Origin: DATLFP01 sp035540955
Lineage (GTDB): Bacteria; Actinomycetota; Acidimicrobiia; Acidimicrobiales; CADCSY01
NCBI GenBank assembly: GCA_035540955.1
Contig: DATLFP010000133.1
Span: 1 to 6,813, forward strand
Length of the DNA: 6,813 nucleotides
Direction: 5' to 3'
In this document: positions 1 through 5,755 of the stretch, piece after piece
Layout of the letters: each line of letters begins with the position of its first letter
Position numbering within the stretch: the stretch's first letter is position 1
The notes under the pieces: model-generated
The model's database searches: none
Told to the model about the DNA's origin: nothing
The model's input: the letters and a program-made list of their open reading frames with translations, nothing else
Program-made: the position numbers and the translations under genes

Positions 1-358
1 CTACATCCGGCAGGCGTCGATGCTGGCCATGGAGGCGGGGGCCGACTTCATCAAGACCTCCACCGGGAAGATCGGTGTGAACGCCACGTTGCCCACCGCG
101 CTGTGCATGCTCGAGGCCATCCGCGACTTCCACCACGAGACGGGCAGGCGGATCGGGTTCAAGGCCGCCGGCGGCGTGCGCACCGCCAAGCAGGGCTGGC
201 AGTACCTGGTCGTGGCGCAGGAGACGGTCGGTCCGGAGTGGCTCGACCCCTCCCTGTTCCGCATCGGCGCGTCGAGCATGCTCAACGACGTGCTCCACCA
301 GCTGCACTTCATGAAGACCGGCCGCTACGACCGGCCCGAGCACGCGAGCGTCGACTGA
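1..358 (+). CDS. deoC: Deoxyribose-phosphate aldolase, C-terminal part (5' end outside window)
   Basis: Class I aldolase that cleaves 2-deoxyribose-5-phosphate to glyceraldehyde-3-phosphate and acetaldehyde in the cytoplasm, the last step of deoxynucleoside catabolism. The frame is open from base 2 and ends at TGA 356-358, so 118 residues are present. ADFIKTSTGK carries the Schiff-base lysine (codon 53-55), and IGFKAAGGVRT carries the second active-site lysine (codon 161-163). The two lysines are 36 residues apart, as I recall for the longer eukaryote-like DERA form rather than the 34 of the E. coli enzyme. The segments ATLPTALCMLEAIRDF, FRIGASSMLNDV and the tail TGRY also resemble that longer form. 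The usual Pro after the second lysine (FKPAGG) is Ala here. The stop shares one base with the ATG of the following aldehyde dehydrogenase, so the genes are probably translationally coupled. Family assignment is firm. The N-terminal half and the promoter lie outside the window. Confidence 0.96.
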   Translation, partial: YIRQASMLAMEAGADFIKTSTGKIGVNATLPTALCMLEAIRDFHHETGRRIGFKAAGGVRTAKQGWQYLVVAQETVGPEWLDPSLFRIGASSMLNDVLHQLHFMKTGRYDRPEHASVD

Positions 359-1806
359 TGGCCACCGAATCCCGGGGGCTCGAGTACGCGCCGGCGCCGG
401 AGTCGACCGCAGTGGTGGGCCTGCGCGAGCAGTACGGGCTCTTCATCGGCGGCTCGTTCGTGTCGCCCCGCGGCGGGTCGTGGTTCAAGACCGTCAACCC
501 GGCGTCGGAGGAGGTGTTGGCCGAGGTGGCCGAGGCCGGCGAGGACGACGTCGACCGCGCCGTGCGCGCCGCCCGCGACGCCGCCGCCGGCTGGCAGAAG
601 ACGCCGGCACGGGAGCGGGCGAAGGTCATCTACCGCGTCGCCCGCGCCCTCCAGGAGCGGGCGCGGGAGTTCGCCGTGCTCGAGTCGATGGACGGCGGCA
701 AGCCCATCCGCGAGTCGCGCGATGTCGACCTCCCCCTCGCCGCCGCCCACTTCTTCTACTACGCGGGGTGGGCCGACAAGCTCGAGTGGGCCTTCCCCAA
801 CCGCACGCCGCGACCGGTCGGCGTCGTCGGCCAGATCATCCCGTGGAACTTCCCGCTGCTGATGGCGGCGTGGAAGCTGGCGCCCGCGCTGGCCACCGGC
901 AACACCGCCGTCCTCAAGCCGGCGGAGACCACGCCGCTCACCGCCCTCCTCCTCGCCGAGGTCCTGCAGGAGGCGGAGGTGCCGCCCGGCGTCGTGAACA
1001 TCATCACCGGCGCCGGCGCCACCGGCGCCGCGCTCGTCGCCCACCCCGGCATCGACAAGATCGCGTTCACCGGGTCGACGGAGGTCGGCAAGGCGATCCA
1101 GCGGGCGATCGCCGGCACCGGCAAGCGCCTCACGCTCGAGCTCGGGGGCAAGGCGGCGAACATCGTCTTCGACGACGCCGCCATCGATCAGGCCGTCGAG
1201 GGTGTGGTCAACGGCATCTTCTTCAACCAGGGTCACGTGTGCTGCGCCGGCTCGCGCCTGCTCGTGCAGGAGCCGATCCTCGAGGCGTTCCTCGAGAAGC
1301 TGCGCCACCGGATGGCGCTGCTGCGCGTCGGTGACCCGCTCGACAAGAACACCGACGTCGGCGCCGTGAACTCCGAGGCCCAGCTCGTGCGCATCGCCCA
1401 GCTGGTCGAGGCCGGACAGGCCGAGGGCGCCGACCTCTGGCAGCCGGTGTGCGCCCTGCCCGAGCGCGGCTTCTGGTTCAAGCCGACGCTGTTCACCAAC
1501 GTCACCCAGGCCCATCGCATCGCCCGCGAAGAGATCTTCGGGCCGGTGCTCTCCGTCCTCACGTTCCGGACGCCGGAGGAGGCCGTGGCCAAGGCCAACA
1601 ACACGACCTACGGCCTGTCGGCCGGCATCTGGACCGAGAAGGCGTCGAAGCTGCTGTGGATGGCGCAACGGCTGAAGGCCGGCGTCGTGTGGGGCAACAC
1701 GTTCAACAAGTTCGACCCGAGCTCACCCTTCGGCGGGTTCAAGGAGTCGGGGTTCGGGCGTGAAGGCGGGCTGCACGGCCTGCTGCCGTACGTGGAGCTC
1801 TCGTGA
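358..1806 (+). CDS. Aldehyde dehydrogenase, catalytic (ALDH16-type N-terminal half)
   Basis: NAD(P)+-dependent aldehyde dehydrogenase of 482 residues, the normal family length. It starts at ATG 358, which overlaps the deoC stop; the frame is open further upstream but there overlaps deoC. The N-terminus (EYAPAPES, then YGLFIGGSFV) resembles dehydrogenases found beside deoC in actinobacteria. All catalytic elements are visible: IPWNFPL with Asn164 (oxyanion hole), VLKPAE with Lys187 (cofactor), FTGSTEVGK (Rossmann), LELGGK with general base Glu261, NQGHVCCAGSR with nucleophile Cys295, and EEIFGPV with Glu392. The spacings Glu261-Cys295 (34) and Cys295-Glu392 (97) equal those of human ALDH2. His replaces the common Gln two residues before the nucleophile. 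From its position after deoC, the acetaldehyde released by DeoC is the likely substrate; this is inference, and other aldehydes are possible. Together with the next gene it corresponds to a two-domain ALDH16 protein split in two. Confidence 0.95.
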   Translation: MATESRGLEYAPAPESTAVVGLREQYGLFIGGSFVSPRGGSWFKTVNPASEEVLAEVAEAGEDDVDRAVRAARDAAAGWQKTPARERAKVIYRVARALQERAREFAVLESMDGGKPIRESRDVDLPLAAAHFFYYAGWADKLEWAFPNRTPRPVGVVGQIIPWNFPLLMAAWKLAPALATGNTAVLKPAETTPLTALLLAEVLQEAEVPPGVVNIITGAGATGAALVAHPGIDKIAFTGSTEVGKAIQRAIAGTGKRLTLELGGKAANIVFDDAAIDQAVEGVVNGIFFNQGHVCCAGSRLLVQEPILEAFLEKLRHRMALLRVGDPLDKNTDVGAVNSEAQLVRIAQLVEAGQAEGADLWQPVCALPERGFWFKPTLFTNVTQAHRIAREEIFGPVLSVLTFRTPEEAVAKANNTTYGLSAGIWTEKASKLLWMAQRLKAGVVWGNTFNKFDPSSPFGGFKESGFGREGGLHGLLPYVELS

Positions 1807-2633
1807 TGTCCGCGTCACGGGTGCCGGTCCGCAAGACGTACAAGCTCTTCATCGGCGGCCAGTTCCCCCGCTCGGAGTCGGGCCGCACCTTCGCGGTGCC
1901 CGGTCCGAGCGGGAGCGGAGAGCAACGCATCAACGTCGCCCAGGGATCGCGCAAGGACCTGCGCGACGCGGTGCGGGCGGCGCGCGCCGCGCAGCCCGGC
2001 TGGGCGGCGAAGACTGCGTACAACCGGGGTCAGGTCGTCTACCGCATCGCCGAGGTGCTCGAGGGTCGCCGCGACCAGTTCGGCGACGCCGACGACGTCG
2101 ACGCGTCCATCGACCGGCTCGTGTGGTACGCCGGCTGGGCCGACAAGATCAGCCAGGTGTCGGGGTCGCGCAACCCGGTCGCCGGGCCGTTCTGGAACGT
2201 CACCTCGCCCGAGCCGGTGGGCGTCGTCGGCGTCGTGGCTCCCGAGGAGCCGCCGCTGCTCGGGCTCGTCTCGCGGGTGGCCCCCGCCCTCGTCGGCGGC
2301 AACTCGGTGGTCGCACTGGCGTCGGAGTCGAACCCGCTGGCGGCCATCGACCTGGCCGAGGTGCTGGCCACCTCCGACGTGCCCGCCGGCGTGGTCAACA
2401 TCCTCACCGGGTTCAAGGCCGAGCTGGTGCCGTGGCTCGCGGGCCACCTCGACGTCGACACCGTCGACATCACCGGTGTGCCCGACGACCTGGTGGCCGA
2501 GGTCGAACGCCTCGGCGCCGAGAACGTCAAGCGCATCGTCCGGCCGGCCGACGGCGACCCGCTGGGCGAGTCACCCCACGACGTGCTCGCCTTCCTCGAG
2601 CACAAGACGGTGTGGCATCCGGCGGGACCGTGA
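1806..2633 (+). CDS. Non-catalytic ALDH-like protein (ALDH16 C-terminal-domain type)
   Basis: A 275-residue protein with an ALDH-like N-terminal fold (YKLFIGGQFPRSESGRTF, WYAGWADK, PVGVVGVVAPEEPPLLGL, VPAGVVNILTG) that ends soon after the VDTVDITG strand. It lacks the ELGGK region, the catalytic cysteine loop and the EEIFGPV region. Even the retained active-site positions are changed: PWNFPL is PEEPPL and VLKPAE is ALASES, so it should not be an active dehydrogenase. In ALDH16 proteins a catalytic ALDH domain is followed by a degenerate one that acts structurally. This gene looks like that second domain as a separate protein, and its tail FLEHKTVWHP is reminiscent of ALDH16 C-termini. A role as partner subunit of the preceding enzyme is inference. 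GGAG at 1794-1797 serves either ATG 1806 (one-base overlap with the upstream stop) or GTG 1803 (four-base overlap); I chose ATG. The region before WYAGWADK is about 14 residues shorter than in the upstream paralogue. Confidence 0.87.
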   Translation: MSASRVPVRKTYKLFIGGQFPRSESGRTFAVPGPSGSGEQRINVAQGSRKDLRDAVRAARAAQPGWAAKTAYNRGQVVYRIAEVLEGRRDQFGDADDVDASIDRLVWYAGWADKISQVSGSRNPVAGPFWNVTSPEPVGVVGVVAPEEPPLLGLVSRVAPALVGGNSVVALASESNPLAAIDLAEVLATSDVPAGVVNILTGFKAELVPWLAGHLDVDTVDITGVPDDLVAEVERLGAENVKRIVRPADGDPLGESPHDVLAFLEHKTVWHPAGP

Positions 2634-3613
2634 GCGGCCCGCGCCGCGACCTGCGGGCACTGCCCAAGGCCCACCTCCACCTGCACCTCGAAGCGGCGAT
2701 GCGGCCGGCGACGCTGCGAGAGCTGGCCGACGAGCACGGCGTGACGCTCCCGGCGCTCGACTTCTCGACCTTCGGTGACTTCATCGTGCTGTACCAGCTG
2801 GCCACCGACGTGCTGCGCGGGCCCGAGGACCTGCGCCGGCTGGTGCGGGAGATGGCCGAGGACGCGCGAGACGACGGCGCGGTGTGGGTCGAGTACTTCG
2901 TGTACCCGCCGTTGTGGCTCGGCCGCTTCGGCTCCGACGCCGACGCTCTCGACCTGTGCCTCGACGCGGCGCGCGACGCGTCAGCGTCGACCGGCGTCGG
3001 CCTCGGCGCCATCGTCACCGCCGACCGGACCCTCGATCCGGCGCTCGCCGAGGACGCCGCCCGGCTGGCGGTGACGCGGGCGGGTGACGGGGTCGTCGGC
3101 TTCGGTCTCGCCAACGACGAGTCCCACCACCCGCCCGAGCCGTTCGCGCCGGCGTTCGCCATCGCCCGTGACGGCGGGCTGCTGTCGGTCCCCCACGCCG
3201 GCGAGCTGGCCGGGCCCGAGAGCGTGCGCGGCGCGCTCGACGCCCTTCACGCCGACCGCATCGGCCACGGCGTCCGGGCCATCGAAGACCCCGACCTCGT
3301 GCGCCGGCTGGCCGACGACGGTGTCGTGTGCGACGTGTGCCCGACATCGAACCTCACGTTGGGGCTCTACCCGTCGATGCGCGAGCACGCCATCGCCTCG
3401 CTCGTCGACGCCGGCGTGCCGGTCACCGTCAACGCCGACGACCCGCTGCTCTTCGGGCCTGGCCTGCTGGAGGAGTACACGTCGGTGCGCGACGCGTTCG
3501 CCTGGTCCGACGAGCGGATGGCGGCGATCGCTCGCCCGTCCGTCATGGCATCGGGCGCGCCGGACGACGTGAAGGCGGCCGCCGCGGCGGCGATCGACGC
3601 CTGGCTCGCCTGA
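2630..3613 (+). CDS. add: Adenosine deaminase family protein
   Basis: Zinc-dependent cytoplasmic deaminase of 327 residues, a normal family length, expected to convert adenosine or deoxyadenosine to inosine or deoxyinosine. The family motifs are present in order: PKAHLHLHLEAAMRP with metal ligands His17 and His19, HAGE with His189 and catalytic Glu192, RIGHG with His213, CPTSNLTLG, and VNADDPLLFG with Asp270 and Asp271. The first motif reads HLEAA where HLEGS or HLDG is usual, and VNADD replaces VNTDD. The GTG start at 2630-2632 overlaps the upstream TGA as GTGA; no other in-frame start suits, because the HxH motif follows only 16 residues later. Linked to deoC and ALDH genes it fits purine (deoxy)nucleoside salvage. 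Related enzymes deaminate other compounds such as aminodeoxyfutalosine, so the substrate is less certain than the family. Confidence 0.92.
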   Translation: MSGPRRDLRALPKAHLHLHLEAAMRPATLRELADEHGVTLPALDFSTFGDFIVLYQLATDVLRGPEDLRRLVREMAEDARDDGAVWVEYFVYPPLWLGRFGSDADALDLCLDAARDASASTGVGLGAIVTADRTLDPALAEDAARLAVTRAGDGVVGFGLANDESHHPPEPFAPAFAIARDGGLLSVPHAGELAGPESVRGALDALHADRIGHGVRAIEDPDLVRRLADDGVVCDVCPTSNLTLGLYPSMREHAIASLVDAGVPVTVNADDPLLFGPGLLEEYTSVRDAFAWSDERMAAIARPSVMASGAPDDVKAAAAAAIDAWLA

Positions 3614-3648
3614 CCCCCTCCTGGCCCTCGCGGTCGGTGGTGCGCGTT

Positions 3649-3674
3649 CAGGTCCGGGTGAGCGCGGTGACCTG
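3649..3674. terminator. Possible weak stem-loop at the convergent gene ends
   Basis: CAGGTC (3649-3654) and GACCTG (3669-3674) are perfect 6-bp inverted arms with a 14-base loop. They lie at the 3' end of the sigma-factor frame, opposite the end of the adenosine deaminase gene. The convergent genes are only 34 bases apart (3614-3647). No T-tract follows on either strand and the arms are short, so terminator function is only a suggestion. Confidence 0.2.
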
Positions 3675-4403
3675 GTCGAGGCGGGCCAGCTTCTCCGGGT
3701 TGGCGACGATGTAGATGCGGGTGATGCGGCCGTCGTCGAGCGTGACGGTCAGCGCCGCTTTCGACGCGTTGCTGGCGGCGACGCGGACGGCGGGTGACCC
3801 GTTGAGCCAGACCGTCGCGGTCTCGAAGTCCACCGAGCGAAGACCTCTCAGCAGGAGGTTGGCCACGCGGTCGGCGCCCTCGACGGGGCGGCGGCTGGCG
3901 GGGACCACGCCGCCGCCGTCGGCGACGACGACCACATCGGGCGCCAGGATGTCGAGGAGGCCCTGCAGGTCGCCGTGCCGGACGGCCGCGAGGAACCGGT
4001 CCAGCACCTCGTGCTGCTCGGCCGCGCTGACCGCCATCCGCGGGCGTCGGGCCGCGACGTGGGCGCGGGCGCGGTGGGCGATCTGACGGACGGCCACCGG
4101 TGACTTGCCCACGGCCTCGGCGATCTCCTCGTACGGGGTGTCGAACACCTCGCGCAGCACGAACACGGCGCGCTCGGCCGGGCCGAGCGTCTCGAGCACC
4201 GTGAGCATCGCCATCGACACGCTCTCCGCCAGCTCGACGTCGTTGGCGACGTCGGGGCTCGTGAGCAACGGCTCCGGCAACCACGACCCGATGTAGTCCT
4301 CGCGCCGCCGGGTGAGCGTTCGCAGCCGGTTGAGCGCCTGTCGGGTGACGATGCGCACCAGGTATGCCCGCGGCTCGCGCACCGTCGCGTGATCGACCTC
4401 GGC

Positions 4404-4406
4404 CTA
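4404..4406 (-). other. In-frame TAG replacing a conserved Trp codon
   Basis: On the minus strand the codons read TGG CTG CGG TAG GCC GAG, so WLR is followed by amber and then AEVDHATVREPRAYL. ECF41 homologues read WLRW at this point. One base (TGG to TAG; C to T on the plus strand) accounts for the stop. The reading frame is the same on both sides. Confidence 0.9.
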
Positions 4407-4513
4407 CCGCAGCCACGTCTCCTGGACGACGTCCTCGGCGTCGGACGCCGAGCCGAGCATCTCGTACGCGACGGTGAACAACAGGCCACGGTGGCGGACG
4501 AACGCGTCGACGC

Positions 4514-5104
4514 TCACGCGGGGCTCACCGTCCCGACCATGGGTTGGGCAAGCGGCACCTCGCAGGTGCGGGAGAAGCCCTGCGACTCGATCCCCAAGGC
4601 GGTGTTGGCCCTCGTCGTGGAGTTCGCGAACCCCACCACCGCGGTGAGCTCCAACAGGGCGGGGGCGCCCAGCTGGGTCAGCAAGCGCTGCGACAGCTCG
4701 TCGGTGACCTGCGGCGGCGTCATGCTCATCGCTTCCGCGTACTCCAGCACGTCCCGCTCGAGCGGCGTGAACACCGTCGACGCGCGCCACCTGGGCACCT
4801 CACTGGCCTTCCTCACATCCAGTCCCTCGTTGTGGGCCTTGAAGTAGTTGAAATCCAGGCACCAGCTGCATCCGACCAGCGACGCGACCGCCATGTGGGC
4901 GAACGCCTTCAGGTTGCGGTCCAGCTGGTTCCACTTGTCGAGCTTGCGGCCGAAGCCCATCGAGGAGAACAGCACGGGCCGGTTGTGCCACATCACGCCG
5001 ACCGCCTCCGGGACCGCACCCAGCTGCTTCCGGGCTAGCCGCTTCAACAGGAACCCCCAGACGCCGGTGACCTCTGCCTTCGGAAGCCGAGTCTCCCTCG
5101 CCAT
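4514..5104 (-). CDS. AhpD-like / carboxymuconolactone decarboxylase family protein
   Basis: A 196-residue helical AhpD-fold protein with a redox CxxC motif (GCSWCLDFN, Cys79 and Cys82). AhpD-type proteins act in alkylhydroperoxide and thiol redox chemistry, but the substrate is unknown for this branch. AhpD itself has CxxCxxxH; here Asn86 stands at the His position and a His follows at 91, so proton-relay chemistry may differ. The start is ATG 5104-5102, because it has a strong AGGAGGAGGA Shine-Dalgarno just upstream; the frame stays open to 5242, but that extension would run through the likely promoter. Its stop overlaps the GTG of the ECF41 sigma gene. CMD-like, oxidoreductase or epimerase genes are the usual partners and targets of ECF41 factors. 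I infer that this gene is controlled by the sigma factor, supported by the promoter-like site upstream. Confidence 0.9.
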   Translation of the reverse strand: MARETRLPKAEVTGVWGFLLKRLARKQLGAVPEAVGVMWHNRPVLFSSMGFGRKLDKWNQLDRNLKAFAHMAVASLVGCSWCLDFNYFKAHNEGLDVRKASEVPRWRASTVFTPLERDVLEYAEAMSMTPPQVTDELSQRLLTQLGAPALLELTAVVGFANSTTRANTALGIESQGFSRTCEVPLAQPMVGTVSPA

Positions 5105-5107
5105 GTC

Positions 5108-5117
5108 TCCTCCTCCT
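5108..5117 (-). promoter_or_regulatory. Strong ribosome binding site of the CMD gene
   Basis: AGGAGGAGGA on the minus strand ends three bases before ATG 5104; its upstream GGAGG copies sit at good spacing. It decides the start of the AhpD-like gene against longer in-frame alternatives. Confidence 0.8.
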
Positions 5118-5137
5118 GCCGATGGAATCGACAACAA

Positions 5138-5164
5138 GACACCGCGGCGCTCTCGGCTGTGACA
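5138..5164 (-). promoter_or_regulatory. Putative ECF41-type promoter (TGTCACA-N16-TGTC)
   Basis: On the minus strand TGTCACA lies at 5164-5158, and TGTC at 5141-5138 follows after exactly 16 bases. The ECF41 promoter as I recall it is TGTCACA in the -35 region and CGTC in the -10 region with about this spacing. That makes the -35 a full match and the -10 three of four. Transcription would begin near 5131, leaving a leader of roughly 27 bases with the strong Shine-Dalgarno before ATG 5104. The site would drive the CMD and sigma genes together, an autoregulatory loop. Confidence 0.72.
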
Positions 5165-5198
5165 CCCCGCCTCCGTTCCGTTCTCGGCGCATCCAGGC

Positions 5199-5223
5199 CG
5201 GTGCAGCCGGTCTGGGTGCACCG
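5199..5223. repeat. Inverted repeat, 7-bp arms, between VOC and CMD genes
   Basis: CGGTGCA (5199-5205) and TGCACCG (5217-5223) are perfect inverted arms around an 11-base loop. The repeat lies 41 bases beyond the VOC stop codon and upstream of the ECF41-like promoter. No T-run follows on the minus strand, so it is at best a weak terminator for the VOC gene. It could also be an operator or chance in GC-rich DNA. I see nothing else in the 159-base gap apart from the promoter. Confidence 0.35.
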
Positions 5224-5263
5224 AGATCCTGACGACGCCCAACGATGGCGAGTTCTGGATGCC

Positions 5264-5665
5264 CTACTCCCACTCGGTCATGCAGAAGTCGTTGCCCTCC
5301 GGATCTCGGAGCCAGGCGCTCTCGTCGAAACGTTGGACGACGGTGGCGCCGATGGCGACGGCGTCCGCAATGGCCTCGTCGAGGTTCCCGACGGTCAGAT
5401 CGAGGTGCACCTTGTTCTTCGCGACCGGCGCCGGATCGGTCTTCTGGAACCCGAGCTTGAGCCCCGGGCCGTCGACCATGACCCCCGGATCGGTCTCCGG
5501 GGTCAGGCCCAGGCTCGCGAGGCGAGCGACCTCCTCGTCGTCGTAGGGACGAACGTCGAAGCCGTCCAGCAGCCGAGCCCAGAAGCGCGCCAGCGCTGCG
5601 GGATGGTGGCAGTCGAAGACGACCTCGCGAATCTTCACGGTCCGATGCTCCCATCGGTCGACCAT
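5264..5665 (-). CDS. VOC / glyoxalase-like domain protein
   Basis: A 133-residue single-domain protein of the vicinal-oxygen-chelate superfamily, glyoxalase-like type. The N-terminal strand and helix read VVFDCHHPAALARFWARLL, the middle has PGLKLGFQKT and KVHLDLTV, and the C-terminus has the characteristic DPEGNDFCMTEWE. Some members are metalloenzymes acting on small thiol adducts or antibiotics and others only bind ligands; the sequence does not tell which. I chose ATG 5665-5663, preceded by CGAGG at about five bases. GTG 5638-5636, with GGGAG upstream, is a plausible shorter start. It is transcribed toward the CMD-sigma unit with a 159-base gap, so it is probably a separate unit. A role linked to the sigma factor cannot be shown. 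G+C is a little lower here than in the flanking genes. Confidence 0.88.
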   Translation of the reverse strand: MVDRWEHRTVKIREVVFDCHHPAALARFWARLLDGFDVRPYDDEEVARLASLGLTPETDPGVMVDGPGLKLGFQKTDPAPVAKNKVHLDLTVGNLDEAIADAVAIGATVVQRFDESAWLRDPEGNDFCMTEWE

Positions 5666-5726
5666 CAGTACCTCGGGGTTCGGAACGCCAGAGAGAGCAA
5701 GAGAGCGAGAAATCTGCGCGAATCGG

Positions 5727-5755
5727 TTGACACTCGAACATTCGTTCGCTATCGT
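5727..5755 (+). promoter_or_regulatory. Sigma70-type promoter of the DUF222 gene
   Basis: TTGACA (5727-5732) is a perfect -35 element. It is followed after 17 bases by TATCGT (5750-5755), a four-of-six match to the -10 consensus. The surroundings are unusually AT-rich for this window (5701-5760 is 50% G+C). Transcription would start near 5762, giving a leader of about 95 bases before GTG 5857. Confidence 0.7.
5734..5749. promoter_or_regulatory. LexA (SOS) box inside the promoter spacer
   Basis: TCGAACATTCGTTCGC matches the actinobacterial SOS box TCGAAC-N4-GTTCGA at 11 of 12 fixed positions; the central CGAAC-N4-GTTCG is a perfect palindrome. It fills the space between the -35 and -10 elements, where bound LexA would block RNA polymerase. 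The downstream gene belongs to the DUF222/13E12 group, several members of which are LexA-controlled in mycobacteria. Control of the divergent VOC gene is possible but unsupported. Confidence 0.75.

Larger units (their letters stand above)
3648..4517 (-). pseudogene. sigJ: ECF41-group sigma factor (SigJ type) with one internal amber codon
   Basis: Sigma-70 family ECF factor with a fused C-terminal SnoaL-like domain, which in ECF41 proteins binds and modulates the sigma core in place of a separate anti-sigma factor. Reading through the stop gives 289 codons: region 2 (HRGLLFTVAYEMLGSASDAEDVVQETWLR, then REPRAYLVRIVTRQALNRLR), the ECF41 linker signature WLPEPL (79-84), region 4 with its helix-turn-helix (about 105-155), DGGG (200-203) and NPEKL (273-277). 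GTG 4515-4517 overlaps the upstream TGA as GTGA, so the gene is coupled to the CMD gene before it; upstream CMD-type genes are typical ECF41 neighbours. Codon 38 is TAG (4406-4404) where relatives have Trp (WLRW). Only a 37-residue peptide, or a restart product without the front of region 2, could be made unless the amber is read through. Everything else is intact, so the lesion is recent or is a sequencing or assembly error. Confidence 0.9.

Noticed and set aside
1009..1032. Repeated GGCGCC units in the first ALDH gene
   Set aside because: They encode ordinary ALDH residues (TGAGATGAA); this is codon bias in GC-rich DNA, not a separate repeat element.
325..1668. Long open frame on the minus strand opposite the first aldehyde dehydrogenase
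   Set aside because: Low-complexity Arg/Gly/Glu/Leu translation with no family motif. It is the expected antisense shadow of a GC-rich gene, and the plus-strand ALDH is certain.
3648..4382. Downstream part of the sigma gene from GTG 4382 as an independent functional gene
   Set aside because: It lacks the front of sigma region 2, and the nearest GAGG is about 14 bases away. The frame continues exactly from the upstream part, so one interrupted gene explains it better.
5105..5242. N-terminal extension of the CMD protein to ATG 5242
   Set aside because: It would place coding sequence over the ECF41-like promoter. Its residues do not look like the family, and the ATG at 5104 has a strong ribosome binding site.
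5726..5732. TGTCAAC on the minus strand upstream of the VOC gene as a second ECF41 promoter
   Set aside because: Only five of seven bases match and no CGTC or TGTC follows at 16-17 bases. It is simply the complement of the TTGACA -35 element.
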